Shown: positions 11,901-22,060 of the stretch, piece by piece
Position numbering within the stretch: the stretch's first letter is position 1
Layout: every line of letters begins with the position of its first letter
NCBI RefSeq assembly: GCF_910592395.1
Contig: NC_088311.1
Span: 15,132,501-15,196,500, forward strand
Direction: 5' to 3'
Length of the DNA: 64,000 nt
DNA from: Lineus longissimus
Taxonomy: Eukaryota > Nemertea > Pilidiophora > Heteronemertea > Lineidae
Notes under the pieces: generated by a model
Database searches by the model: none
What the model saw: only the letters and a program-made list of their open reading frames with translations
What the model was told of the DNA's origin: nothing
Made by a program: the position numbers and the translations under genes

Positions 11901-14900
11901 CGTATGAGCCATACGCTGGCATAAGTTGAAAAATTTTGTGCATGTACAAAATTTTTCGACGACCTCGCCGTACTACGTTGTATACCAGTGTGCTTCAGCG
12001 TGCTCTTAACTTATACAAAACGTACCCCAAACTGTTTGACGTACGCCAGCGTATTCGCCAATTTTTTCAAACGTTGGTATACGCTGGCTAAATCGTCAAG
12101 GTGTGACAGGGCCATCAGGTAAGAGCAGTGATGTTCCAAGTGTGTCTGTCTTTGTTGGCAAATTTTCTGTTTTTGGTGTTATTCTGATAAATCTCAGGAT
12201 GTCAATAATACCGAAGTTCATTGTATACCGAAGTTCAAGTATCAGCTATGCTCTTGGCAAGAAACAAATTTCTCCCTCGATTTTGACTGAAGTATACTTT
12301 TGCCTGACATTCAAGACAAGTCAACTTCTTCTCCATGACCATTTCCCTGTTTTTACCTTCAAAATATGAAGGATTGGTATTCATTGTCACCTTCAACAGA
12401 TGACCACATAGGACATCAGAATCATCTTTGAAAAAAAAGTGTTTGGTTGTCAGAGCAGGGGAACCACCAAACTCCAGCGCCTGGGACAGTTAATCAATAC
12501 ATCAGTTAGCTTTTTTAAGACAACCTAAAATAAAGGACCATCTACTCTACTTCCTACCTAAGCTGGTTCCTCTGTTTGATAAGTTGTTCTTTCCACTTCT
12601 TGGACCTCATTATTTCATGTTCAAGAGATTCACTATCTTTCCTAGAAGAAAAAAAGTTTGGGTTTATTTCAAATGCTGTTTCAAAAAGAGAAGTTTGAAA
12701 AAATGATTAAAGTAATTGATACCAAATTAATTGATGCTGCTTCGGTTTTGAGAGAAATGGTGGCTCCACATGAGCAGCATTCACAGGACCTAAATCTTAC
12801 CAACTAAATTACAAATAAATTATTAATCAAATAAGCTATTTATTGGTAATAAGTTAGCAAGAAAAATCTTAACAATTATTTTCTTAGTAATTTATTGGTC
12901 AGGTAAAATGTAGTAATCAAAAAAATATTTTTTTTTTTTCTTACAAGAAATTTATAAGAATAATCTTGCTAAGATTTAAATTGCTAATTTATTGGCAAAA
13001 ATAATCTGATTATTAAGACTTTTTTTCTATCAATTATTATCTCAATTGAAAATTACTGAGAAATTTCTTAGCTAATGATTTCTGACATACAATAGATATG
13101 CAATATGAGAGTGAAACTCTTCTGACCCAAATAAATACTTGCTGGCTCCTTTACTGTATTTTATTTATCTTGAAGTGCAGATTAGGACACTTTTAGTTTT
13201 ATGTCATAATTACCTGCACGTTTAAACAGTCACTTTGCAGACTTGCAAGCACAGTTGTGACCTGGCAGAGCAGGTATTTAGGCGAAATGCATATCACAGT
13301 TGATTGTAGCCCAATGGAGTAATTAGCTTTATAGACAAGCTTCCTACATCTGACCCACAATACCTGATATCCTCATCGGAAGGCAAATATTCTCCATCAC
13401 TGCTTTCAATACTTTTTAAAGCCTCATCAAGCTGCTGGCCAATGAGAATATGGCCTCGTTTCCCAAGGTCATCAAACCTGCAATTACAATGAATTTTAGA
13501 AGAACAAAATTATAGATTGCAATGCTATATTACATCGAAGGAATCAAATCTAAGTAAATATGTTAGTAATTTCATGACCTAATTCTTCTACATCGTGATA
13601 GTAGTAACAAGCAATGTCATCCCTGGCTTTTGATTTAACTCTTTAGGCGCCACGCCATACTGTCCTAATCAGCCCACCTTGCATTGTGCTGTATTGCTCT
13701 AACCCACCCCGGCTCTCCTGCGCCATCTAAAGGCTAGGTTAGGAACCAAAACAGGGTTCCCACTCTAGTGGTCCCCTGGGAACACATTACAAGTAAGAGG
13801 GTTAGGCTCAATTTTCTACCCCTTGCAATGTTTTGCTATTTTATCAATGTATCATACATGTAGAGAGGGCCTCGAGAGCACAAAATATTAATATTACCAA
13901 GAATAAATAAAGACTAAGAACTTGGAACTTCAGAAATGATAAAAAACTCAAGGTTTTTTTAAAAAGGGTGGATAAAAGTTTACTGAACACGATCAGATAC
14001 TCAATGTTATTGATTCATTGTAAAGATATTACCAAGACAAACAACATGATACTTTATTCTTTATTTATACTTTACTATATACTTTACTTTATACTTTACT
14101 TTTACTTTATACTTTATTACTTTAAATGTAATTTTATTTGCTAAGTTTTTATCGGAAGGTATGGATTCCGTAAAGGGCACACTTTTATCAAAAACTCTTT
14201 CATGTGGTTTTAACCCATTAAAGCTGATGATGGGAGAGGCTGTCCCTCACTCTTTGGCCCCTTGCCGCGCGGAGGATGGTGCCGTTGACAGTCTGCGCTG
14301 TCTCCTGCGGGACGAGGGCTACGGGGTCAGGGACTCCCCCTCCCATCGCTTGGTCAAATTATTGCTCAGGCATTAACTGTGTATATGATACTGTGATTTT
14401 ATGTATGTGTTCAGGCATCATATTTATTACCGTAATTTTATGTACTATGTGTTCTTCATGTATATGGAGGTTTAATAAATAAATAAATAAATAAAATTCA
14501 GCTCTGAACTCTAAATGATAAAGGAGATACAGCGCAATAAAATTCTGACCCTGATGAGATTAGACCTACCCGATGGAAGTTCTCAGCTGCCAAATTATGT
14601 GGAGAATTGTAAGATCTGACCCTTTAATTGAGATTTCACCTTTAATTTGTGCGTGATCAATGATCTTCCTAGGAGCTGAGGGATGGCCAAGCTTTAAGTC
14701 CTTGATGATGATTCATACAAGACATTTGAATTTGGCATACTCCTAGCGGACTATTAAATGATCAATGGAGATGAGTTCAGGCCAGTTTTTTTATTTGACG
14801 GTGGACTTCAGCCACAAAAAAACGCAGAAAAATAGCATCGCAAAGCGAGCATAACCCCTCAGCCTATCAAGGTTGAAGGTGAGATAATGGTGAAGTTGGC

Positions 14901-16698
14901 TTAGTGGAGTGGCTAGTTTGCATATGGAAATTTAAATAGTGGAAACCTATTTTGAGGATGTGAGCGTGGCGGCCATATTGAATTTCGAATTGCGCTGATT
15001 TTCGAAAGGAACCTTCCCCTTACAAAACTGCATTAGGCCTACACTCACTAAAAATTGATTCCATCCTCCAAGCCGTTCTCCTCGAAATTGACAGAAACCA
15101 ATATCAAGCACGTTGCCCTGGTGACCATATTGAGAATCAGAACGAGCCGGTTTTCGAAAGGAACCTTCCTCTAGTCACCCCCAACGTACATACCAAAAAT
15201 TAATTTGATCGGACGAACGTTCTTCTCGAAATTGACGGAAACCGATTTCAAGCACGCCGCCCTAGTGGCCATATTGAGAATCAGAACGAGCAGGTTTTGG
15301 AAAGGAACCTTCCTCTAGTCACCCCCAACGTACATACCAAAAATTAATTTGATCGGACGAACGGTTTTCCTCGAAATTGATGGAAACCAATTTCAAACAT
15401 GCCGCCCTTGTGGCCATATTGATAATCGGAACAAGCCCGTTTTCGAAAGGAACCTTCCGCTAGTCACCCCCAATCCAAAAATTGAATTGATTGTCAAAGC
15501 CATTCTCCTTGAAATTGACAGAACCCAATTTCAAGCACGCCACCCTAGTGGCCATATTGATAATCGGAACGAGCCCGTTTTCGAAAGGAACTTCGCTCTA
15601 GTCACCCTCAACGTACATACCAAAAATGAATTCGATCGGACGAACGATTCTCCTCGAAATTGACGGAAACCAATTTCAAGACAACACAGGTTGGGTTTTG
15701 AATGCAACCTTCACAACTTAGGCAGATATGGGAGAAATAAACGCATGCTGTACCCTGAATTAGGCATAGGTCTACAAAAATACTGCTTTTTCTACTTATT
15801 CAAGACAGCTACATTGATATAAACCTTCACTAGCATGTCTTTCAAAAGTTATCATCATCTAGAAATGTCTACCAGTAAATCCACGGCGAGTGCCATAGAA
15901 AGTGAAATTATTCGCTGTTTAATATGCCAGAGTTTTCAAATTTGTTATTCTCGTCTGCTAGCTCTGTTGTAACCATAGTGGACAGTGACTTGCTGACACT
16001 ATCACTGTCCGAATCCCCACACTGGTCACTACAGAAGCCTACTCATCCATGAGGTCTCCTACAGTGTAGGGACAAGAAATTACAATCATTTCCGGGTGCG
16101 TATATGGTACCCAGGTCATGTGTTACCCAAATATACTTGCAAAGAGGATTCTCTGCTGCTTATGTCGTATTTTCGAAATATTCCCTGAATGCAATATTTT
16201 CCCATCCTGAGCTTCAGGGCCATTCGCTCACGAACAGTGAGGGGAGCTTTAGATAGGACAATGTTCTTCAGGTCCAATGCCGACTCCCGTGTGTTTTTTA
16301 TTCCACGCAGGGAAGCCGATCAATTTTTTCGACATGATTAGTTCATGCACCTGATACATTTTTGCTGCTGCGATGTTAATAATGGAAATGATGTTGCGTC
16401 AAAATAGCGGGGCGACATGAACTCGGATCTCAGCGTGCACTCACGTATGGCATTAACATTCGTTATTGGGGAGGCCAGTGACACCCCTAGAAATACAAAA
16501 GTCAATTATACTTACTGCTTCAATTCACCATTGGACAGCATATTAGATGAACCCAGGCTGTTGCAGACCCATTCTAAAAATGGAAGAATCTCTTCTTTTT
16601 CAAACATCCAGTCAAAGCTCTGCGATGTTAGGCCCTTGGTCCAAGTGTAACCAATGTCTGTTACAGACTCCAAGAAGTGGGAACCATTCATGGCTGGA
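2814..16698 (-). CDS. HAUS3: HAUS augmin-like complex subunit 3, N-terminal part (5 exons, 3' end outside window)
   Basis: HAUS3 is a coiled-coil subunit of augmin, which recruits gamma-tubulin to spindle microtubules for branching nucleation. The gene model joins minus-strand exons 16516-16698 (ATG at 16691), 13364-13477, 12558-12641, 10700-10772 and 2814-3008. The splice phases agree at every junction (2, 2, 2, 0). The exons encode, in order, an N-terminal block with GYTWTKGL and SFDWMFE, then IGQQLDEALKSIESSDGEY, a charged helix with KWKEQLIKQRNQL, a short block ending in EAKAKQYL, and a block ending in YTKKQFFE. These match, in order and spacing, the human HAUS3 N-terminal region as I recall it (for example FDWLFE, LDEALK, YTKKQFF). 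About 230 residues are visible; human HAUS3 is near 600, so roughly 60 percent lies beyond the left edge. The introns are loaded with repeats. Family assignment is strong; exact exon edges are inferred from splice signals. Confidence 0.9.
3009..4084. other. HAUS3 intron sequence without recognised elements
   Basis: Nothing identifiable besides ordinary intron sequence. Short AT-rich runs only. Confidence 0.5.
4085..5402 (+). repeat. Family B tandem array with 145-bp monomer and four-monomer higher-order repeat
   Basis: The marker TACATACCAAAAATGAAT recurs at 4251, 4396, 4541, 4686, 4825, 4970, 5115 and 5260, giving 145-bp spacing with one 139-bp step. Monomers four apart are nearly identical (offset 574), e.g. 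4251 with 4825 and 4396 with 4970, while adjacent monomers differ more. The array is closed on the right by a GC-rich piece and a hairpin ACCCCTC..GGCCCA-TTT-GGGCTGAGGGGT followed by AAAAA at 5370-5402. Small ORFs across the array are a by-product; 145 is not a multiple of three, so frames do not persist. Confidence 0.93.
5403..6254. other. Intron stretch, no gene
   Basis: Contains a C-rich run near 5530-5555. Nothing else recognised. Confidence 0.4.
6255..7845 (+). mobile_element. Family D repeat (AAGAGGCC..GGCCT hairpin end)
   Basis: Begins with AACAAGAGGCCAAAGGGCCT followed by GGCGCTCAGCTGG, the same end found reversed at 27560-27597 and 38669-38712. Its right 460 bases (about 7385-7845) are the reverse complement of 26592-27078. 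Whether 6255-7845 is one element or an end plus later insertions is not settled; the middle does not obviously match the second copy. Confidence 0.55.
7890..9035 (-). mobile_element. Family A element, about 1.1 kb, three 302-bp units plus (GAC)n
   Basis: Reverse orientation. Left edge is the family 3' end (hairpin AATGGCC-CT-GGCCATT next to GTGAGCAC). Three core units start at about 8031, 8335 and 8637. Then come ACGTGCCCTGCTAACGGACG, a (GAC)n run at 8909-8985, and a perfect 10-bp hairpin AGCTCACCTC-TGCTAA-GAGGTGAGCT followed by AAAAA. Layout matches Helentron-associated (HINE/pearl/DINE-like) non-autonomous elements: terminal hairpins, microsatellite and tandem core. Confidence 0.85.
9200..9488 (-). 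mobile_element. Family C repeat end (GTCAGCTGAGCT hairpin)
   Basis: Ends GGCAGGAAGGACGGACACC, a spacer, then the imperfect hairpin GCTGAC-TTT-GTCAGCTGAGCT and A6. Same terminus as 1600-1689. The body starts near 9200 but its far edge is not defined. Confidence 0.6.
9489..10699. other. Intron stretch with a diverged direct duplication
   Basis: Positions about 10180-10275 and 10460-10545 share CCTGGCATGGAACATGC, then ATCTGTCATCACGCTACTC-like sequence and GGGATACA, an old tandem duplication of about 280 bp. No gene recognised. Confidence 0.5.
10700..10772 (-). CDS. HAUS3: HAUS3 fourth coding exon
   Basis: The acceptor is TTTTGCAG and the donor is the weaker GTGTAT, so the 3' edge is less certain. 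It contributes one base to a Ser codon and then 24 codons, VHNTSLGHRQAQIGKLEAKA onward to KQYL. The position matches the human segment following QLMASV as I recall it. The phase agrees with both flanking exons. Confidence 0.75.
11233..12110. mobile_element. TIR element of 878 bp, no transposase
   Basis: The ends are inverted copies of CCTGTCACACCTTGACAATT running on to TAGCCAG (27 bp, one mismatch). The interior has about seven copies of ACTTATG in both orientations and many CGTA/TACG steps. No ORF of note. Target duplication is not clear. Family unresolved; ends are of the type seen in PIF/Harbinger-like MITEs. Sits in a HAUS3 intron. Confidence 0.85.
12558..12641 (-). CDS. HAUS3: HAUS3 third coding exon
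   Basis: The acceptor follows a pyrimidine tract (CTTCTAG) and the donor is GTAGGA. The 84 bases give 27 codons with phase 2 in and out, starting KDSESLEHEIM and ending QLIKQRNQL. The segment is charged and helical, as expected for the start of the coiled coil. Confidence 0.82.
12780..13080. repeat. AT-rich intron tract with recurring TTATTGG
   Basis: Very AT-rich. The motif TAATTTATTGGnnA recurs about four times at irregular spacing. Possibly a decayed simple repeat; no element edges seen. Confidence 0.4.
13364..13477 (-). CDS. HAUS3: HAUS3 second coding exon
   Basis: The acceptor AG is at 13479-13478 and the donor GTATTG follows 13364. The exon has 37 codons with phase 2 at both ends, including FDDLGKRGHILIGQQLDEAL and an acidic tail ESSDGEYLPSDEDI. 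The LDEALK stretch aligns with the same motif in vertebrate HAUS3. The borders complete split codons of both neighbours. Confidence 0.88.
13478..14960. other. HAUS3 intron sequence with simple repeats
   Basis: Contains a TACTTTA-rich tract (about 14060-14125) and (AAAT)n at 14473-14495. ORF 14161-14376 has no recognisable similarity and is probably chance. Confidence 0.5.
14960..15690 (+). repeat. Family B array, second copy, diverged
   Basis: Monomer marker TACATACCAAAAAT at 15187, 15331 and 15614, with a partial monomer between. Shares TTTTCGAAAGGAACCTTCC and CGGACGAACG with the array at 4.1 kb. No higher-order repeat visible here. Confidence 0.88.
15691..16515. other. HAUS3 first intron, no element recognised
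   Basis: Nothing supported beyond intron sequence. Confidence 0.4.
16516..16698 (-). CDS. HAUS3: HAUS3 exon with start codon
   Basis: The minus-strand acceptor is at 16700-16699 and the ATG at 16691, seven bases into the exon, so a 5' UTR intron lies upstream. The donor GTAAGT follows base 16516 and leaves phase 2. The exon encodes 58 codons starting MNGSHFLESVTDIGYTW and containing the SFDWMFE block typical of the HAUS3 N-terminus. Confidence 0.88.
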
Positions 16699-17034
16699 CT
16701 GAAAATGTTTTAAGTTATGATATTTTAAAAATTTTAAATTTCAAACCTCCTAGCTTGCAGGTAACTTCACCCATACTTGAAATAAATGACAAACTTTGAA
16801 GAAGAAATGAAAATTATGACTGACTGTAACTAAATCATGGCGGCAACGCCTTTCAAGGGTTTTTTGGACCTTGTTACTGAAGTTTCAAAAATCAAAACAC
16901 ATGACATTTTGGCCAAACTGATCAAATGTCGTGTTGCCATTCTTGTCCAAAATAAATTGATAGGGTAGGAAGGACGGGATAATTGTTTCGTTTTTTGGGG
17001 TTTTTTTTCCACACATGTGATGTATGCAAGACTC

Positions 17035-17717
17035 ATTTTACCTCTATGACCTTGAAAAGTAGGTCAATTCAAAAACCTGTACGATATTTGATGTATCCTT
17101 GTGTGGAGAACCCACCATAACAATTTCATTGAAAACAAGTCATTCATAATACAAGAGAGATATCACACTTTTTAGGTTTCCACTTATGGCCCCCTGGTGG
17201 CCAAGTCAAAAATCAGATCAGACCAAAATTCAGTGTCAGAGACAACATGACATAGGGAGTCATGTGTGCCAAGTTCATAGCTTTAGCGGTTAAGAAATGT
17301 GCCATAGTAAAATAGTTACACTCAAACAGGCAATATACACCATTTGACCTCTGTGACATTTAAAATTACTTCAAATCGAAAGCCTGTATGAGATGCGATG
17401 TATCCTTGCCAGGAGAACCTACCATAAAAATCTTATCGAAAATGAGTCACTCATATTCATAAGAGAGATATCACACTTTTTAGGTCTCCACTTCTGGTCC
17501 CCTGGTGGCCAAGTAAAGAATCAAATCAGACCGAAATTCACTGTTAGAGGTCTCCTGACCTGGGGGTCCTATGTACAAAGTTTCAAGTTCATAGCTCTAG
17601 CAGTTAAAAAATGTGCCACTGTTTTTTGAAACAGGATACAGACGACGATGACGACCACGACGACAAACAACGAAAGACGCAGCAGTGTTGTAGACTCCCC
17701 TACGGTGAGCCAAAAAA
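17035..17717 (-). mobile_element. Family A element with two core units
   Basis: Reverse orientation: two units beginning at about 17041 and 17346, then a degraded GAC tract (GACGACGATGACGACC), then TAGACTCCCCTACGGTGAGCC and A7. The left (3') terminus is missing. Confidence 0.8.
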
Positions 17718-18756
17718 AGGCCTTCCTTTGGCGAGGGCAATCAGCTGATGGTTTGCATTGTTTACTAACATAGCCGACCAATCACAATGCAAGAAATGAT
17801 CATGTGACCTGCAAAAATAGAAATGACAGGAAACTGTCTTGTATCCATTCCCACAACAAATCTGCGATCATCTGGCCAATTAAGTATGCAGCTAACATTA
17901 TCTGGCTCCTCTGACATTTAAATTTGCCTACTTTGAAAGGAATCTGCGACACAGACGCGTATTTTATGCTGTCTGCAGCATTCAGCAAGGAAGCCCTTTT
18001 GAATTTGGTCGTTGGGACCGCCCAATCCAGTGGTTGTGGTCTGGGTACTGGGGTGGTCGTGTTACCGGGGGCCATGTATGTCTGATGTATTGGTAATTAG
18101 AGAGGAAACCGTTCAGAACCGGCCAATCTTGGTCGTCATAGGCGGGTGGTCACCGACCGGGTTCCACATGATACTGTACAGTCTGTCTCAATTGGAAAAT
18201 ATGGACATGGAAGCTTGTATATTTTTACTTTATGCCATAGAATAGGATATGTAAACAAACCTTGCCTGTGAAAAGGGTCTTTTCAATATACGTAGTCGTA
18301 GGCTACACGCATATGATTTTCTGGGTGATTTTGCTATTTTTGAAACCTAGCGGCTTCGACTCCAACGGAATTTTGGAACATTTGGTGATTCCTTGGCTGC
18401 CAACTTAGGCCGCCATTTTTTACGCTCTTCCACTATTCGTGGATAAGATCACAGGTGCGTGAAGATGCTGGACACATAGCCCCTATTAAATGATAAAAAT
18501 AAGATGGGAAACTGATATATGCATTACGATTTCAGTAATGCATACATATTTTTTGTTAAGTTTTGTTTAAAGTGACCGATTGTAGGTGTATTGACTTAAT
18601 GATCATATTGACGCGCCTGTGATAAGATAGTGTAATGAAATTTAACAGCTACGTCGGCAGAGAGAATATTGTGATGCATAATCCGCGTGCAAAATGAAAA
18701 TTGATTCTAAGGCGGAAATGTGACAAACCTTTGAACAAGTTTGAGCAAGAGTTCCC
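17718..18756. other. Region upstream of HAUS3, no supported gene
   Basis: Any HAUS3 promoter and 5' UTR exon should lie upstream of 16700 on the minus strand; I could not place either. ORFs here show no family resemblance. Confidence 0.4.
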
Positions 18757-19151
18757 TTTAGATTCATTTCAAGGTCGGGGTGAAGCATGTCTGAAGTACC
18801 TCAGCAAAGGAATACCAGGGTAGGCTTGCTTGTCATGGTTTAGGTGGTTGAATCACAGTGAATTGATAGGCCTATCTACATGGGTTCCGATCTACATATA
18901 TTCAGCTTTCCAATGATAAACACAGGGGGTCATCCTATTTTGCGTCCAGTGCCAGTGGCGTCCGGTGGCGACCAGTGGCGTCCAACGCGAAATAATAGTG
19001 TGTATATGGTTAAAAATGTTTTCTTTAGATTCATTTAAAGGTCGGGGTGAAGCATGTCTGAAGTACCTCAGCAAAGGAATACCAGGGAAGGCTTGCTTGT
19101 CATGGTTTAGGTGGTTGAATCACAGTGAATTGATAGGCCTATCTACATATA
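18757..19151 (+). repeat. Tandem duplication, about 265 bp
   Basis: AAGGTCGGGGTGAAGCATG and the following 130 bases occur at 18770 and again at 19038. The first copy continues into an intact CTACATATATTCAGC junction; the second is interrupted at that exact point by nested insertions (19152-20157). Confidence 0.85.
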
Positions 19152-19152
19152 T

Positions 19153-19654
19153 ACTACAATCAAGATGTACAGACCGGGGGAGCTGGCGGTACGTACCCAT
19201 AAGTCTTTGCGGTAGTCTCGCGCGTACCGGATATAACCCATCAAGCTTTTCTCCTTCAGAGAAATACTGCGTTGCGCTCAAGTGCCTTAAAAGGCTGTGA
19301 ACAAAATTAACGTTCGACCAATGAGAAAGCCACATTACCCTGCATACGAGGTTGGACGCGTGATCACTTAGTGACAAGTAAAAATAGAATCAGACCACAT
19401 GTTTCTATATGTCAGAATGCTGCCGACTGCCGTTTGCGCTGTAGTACACGTGTGTTGTCCAAATTTTCGATTTCAAGCAAGTTTAAGGCCAACCTCGTGT
19501 CCACCAGACTAATGCATAATTGGCAGTTGAGGGCAACGCAGTATTTCTCTGAAGGAGAAAAGCTTGATAGGTTATATCCGGTACGCGCGAGACTACCGCA
19601 AAGACTTATGGGTACGTACCGCCAGCTCCCCCGGTCTGTACATCTTGATTGTCG
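19153..19654. mobile_element. Fold-back element 1, TA target duplication
   Basis: Inverted arms of about 130 bp (19154-19284 and 19527-19653) begin ACAATCAAGATGTACAGACC and are nearly identical. Removing the element with one TA restores TCTACATATATTCAGC, which is the uninterrupted sequence in the neighbouring duplicate. TA duplication suggests a Tc1/mariner-type mobiliser; no transposase inside. Confidence 0.85.
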
Positions 19655-19662
19655 TATTCAGC

Positions 19663-20157
19663 GGTCTACCTAATGCGCGTCCGGAACAATTTGTGCGCCC
19701 GGAGCGCGTCCGGAAGAGAAAGTGCGCGTCCGGAACAATTTCCTTTGTAAACATGAACCTATTGTTGCATTAGATGGCTTAAATAGCATTTTAATTCCAT
19801 GTAGAGAAAATAAAATTGGAAAAAATCTCCTTGGCATGCTTGGTGACTTTGTATTTTACAATTTTCAGCGGGGTGATTTGGGTGTTACACAGCCAAACTC
19901 ATACCGACTTAGACGACCACTACAGGAGAAGGCGCGTAAGGAAGTTGGGATATGAGTATGGCATTAGTAATTAACCACCTTGCTGAAAATTGTAAAATAC
20001 AAAGTCACCAAAAAAAGATTTTTTTCAATTTTATTTTCTCTACATGGAATTAAAATGCTATTTAAGCCATCTATAATGCAACAATAGGTTCATATTTACA
20101 TAGGAAATTGTTCCGGACGCGCAAACAGAGTTCCGGGCGCGCATTAGGCGGACCCTA
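19663..20157. mobile_element. Fold-back element 2, 8-bp duplication TATTCAGC
   Basis: Arms of about 190 bp (19663-19868 and 19973-20155), beginning GGTCTACCTAATGCGCG and carrying repeated GCGCGTCCGGAACAATTT. TATTCAGC lies at 19655-19662 and 20158-20165. The 8-bp duplication suggests a hAT-type mobiliser. The element landed at the edge of fold-back 1. Confidence 0.8.
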
Positions 20158-20300
20158 TATTCAGCTTTCCAATGATAAACATATGGGGTCATCCTATTTT
20201 GCGTCCAGTGCCAGTGGCGTCCAGTGGCGTCCAACGCGAAATAATAGTGTGTATATGGTTAAAGATGTTTTCAAGCTCCTAGAGACCTAAAACACTTTCA
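20155..20300 (+). repeat. GTGGCGTCCA-bearing repeat, with an inverted copy at 23780-23905
   Basis: Contains the short tandem GTGGCGTCCAGTGGCGTCCA and flanking GCGAAATAATAGTGTGTATA. A similar block is at 18900-19020 and a reverse complement at 23780-23905, so these may be ends of a 3.7-kb interrupted element. Confidence 0.7.
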
Positions 20301-20637
20301 ATAAACAAGATAATTTCCCTCTCCATGCATACTGCGTTTCTCATCGGCAGTTTGTAATTTCACGATGCTGTGTAATGAGTGTAAAGAGTCGAAATAACTT
20401 GTGAATGATGGCGTGTGCTCTTCAATGTCGCGTCGAATGTTTTGCAGGGCATTATCGAATTCACGTTCGTCAATGCATAAAGCCGTCGTTTCCGAATATA
20501 TTGGTTATAAGCGAATTTCGATCCTTCTCGGGAATGTTTAATTCTATGAGTTTTCGTTTCGTATTTTCCTGCAAATGCCGAGGAAAAGTATGAATGTTGA
20601 TCCGTTGAATGAGTCTTTTAATGCTTTTGTTAGTGCC

Positions 20638-22060
20638 TTTTTGGCTCACCGTAAGGGGAGTCTATATGATAGCGCTGTGTCCGTCGTCGTCGTTGTCGTC
20701 GTCGTCGTCGTCGTCGTCGTATCCTAACAGTGGCACGTTTCTTAACTGCTAGGGCTATGAACTTGAAACTTTGTACACAGAATGCCCTAGGTCAGCTGAC
20801 CTCTGACACTGATTTTCGGTCCGATCTGATTCTCTGTTTGGCCACCAGGGGGCCAAATGTTGATATCTAAAAAGTGTGATATCTCGCTTATTAGTGAATT
20901 GTTTTCGATAAAACTTTTGTTGTAGGTACTCATAGCAAATATACATTTTATATTATACGGGCTTTTAATTTGACCTTGTTTTCAAGGTCACAGAGGTCAT
21001 ATGGCGTAAATTGGCCATTAGAGTGTAAACTATGGCACGTTTCTCAACCACTAAAGCTATGAACTTGAAACTTGGTACATATAACCCCCTATATCACATA
21101 GCCTCTGGTGCTGAATTTCAGTTTGATCTGATTCTCAACTTTGCCACCAGGGGGCCAAAAGTGAAAATCTAAAAAGTGTGATATCTCGCTTATAAGTGAC
21201 TTGTTTTCGATAAAATTTTTATGGTAGGTACTCTTAGGAAGAATACATCACATATCGTACGGGTTTTTAATTTGACCTACTTTTCAAGGTCACAGAGGTC
21301 ATATGGCGTAAATTGGCCGTTAGAGTGTAAACTATGGCACGTTTCTTAACCATTAAAGCTATGAACTTGAAACTTGGTGCATATAACCCCCTACATCAGA
21401 TAACCTCTGATGCCGAATTTTGGCCCGATCTGATTCTTTATTCGGCCACCAGGGGGCCATAATGGAAAAAGTAAGAAGTGCAATATCTTGCTTATTTGAG
21501 TGAATTGTTTTCGATAAATTTTTTATGGCAGGGACTTCTAGCAAGGATACACCACATGTCCTACGATTTTTGGATTTGACCTCCTTTTCTAGGTCACAGA
21601 GGTCAAATGGCGTAAATTGGCCGTTAGAGTGTAACTATGGCACGTTTCTTAACTGCTGAAGCTATGAACTTGAAAGTTGGTACATGTAACCCCCTACATC
21701 AGATAATCTCTGACACTGAATTTTGGCCTGATCTGATTCTTGATTTGGCCACCAGGGGGTCAAAACTGAAAAGGTAGGACGTGCAATATCTCGCTTATTA
21801 ATGCCTTTTTTTTCGATGAAATTTTTATTGCAGGGACTCTTAGCAATCACACGATATTGATCTTGTTGAAGTCATAGACAATTATTGGTTGGATCATAAA
21901 CTTATATATACTGCCCTGTCTTATTACTTGACATCAATACACATCTAAAAAAAGTCTTCATGCCTGATTGTGTTCACCATATTCACCTGTAAACTAAGCA
22001 TGATCCTGCCTACTAAAAGATGTATACGGTGAGCACAATGGCCCCTGGCCGTTTCATCTT
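20638..22060 (+). mobile_element. Family A element, four 302-bp units, near-complete ends
   Basis: Left end TTTTTGGCTCACCGTAAGGG, (CGT)n at 20686-20720, unit starts (TGGCACG) at 20731, 21033, 21335 and 21638, a unique segment, and right end GGTGAGCACAATGGCCCCTG followed by GCCGTTTCAT. No coding capacity. Spacing is 302, 302 and 303. Confidence 0.9.

Noticed and set aside
12240-12480. Minus-strand 80-codon open frame (ALEFGGSPALTTKHFFFK...) after HAUS3 exon 3
   Set aside because: Phase does not fit the upstream donor, while exon 10700-10772 fits both phase and HAUS3 similarity.
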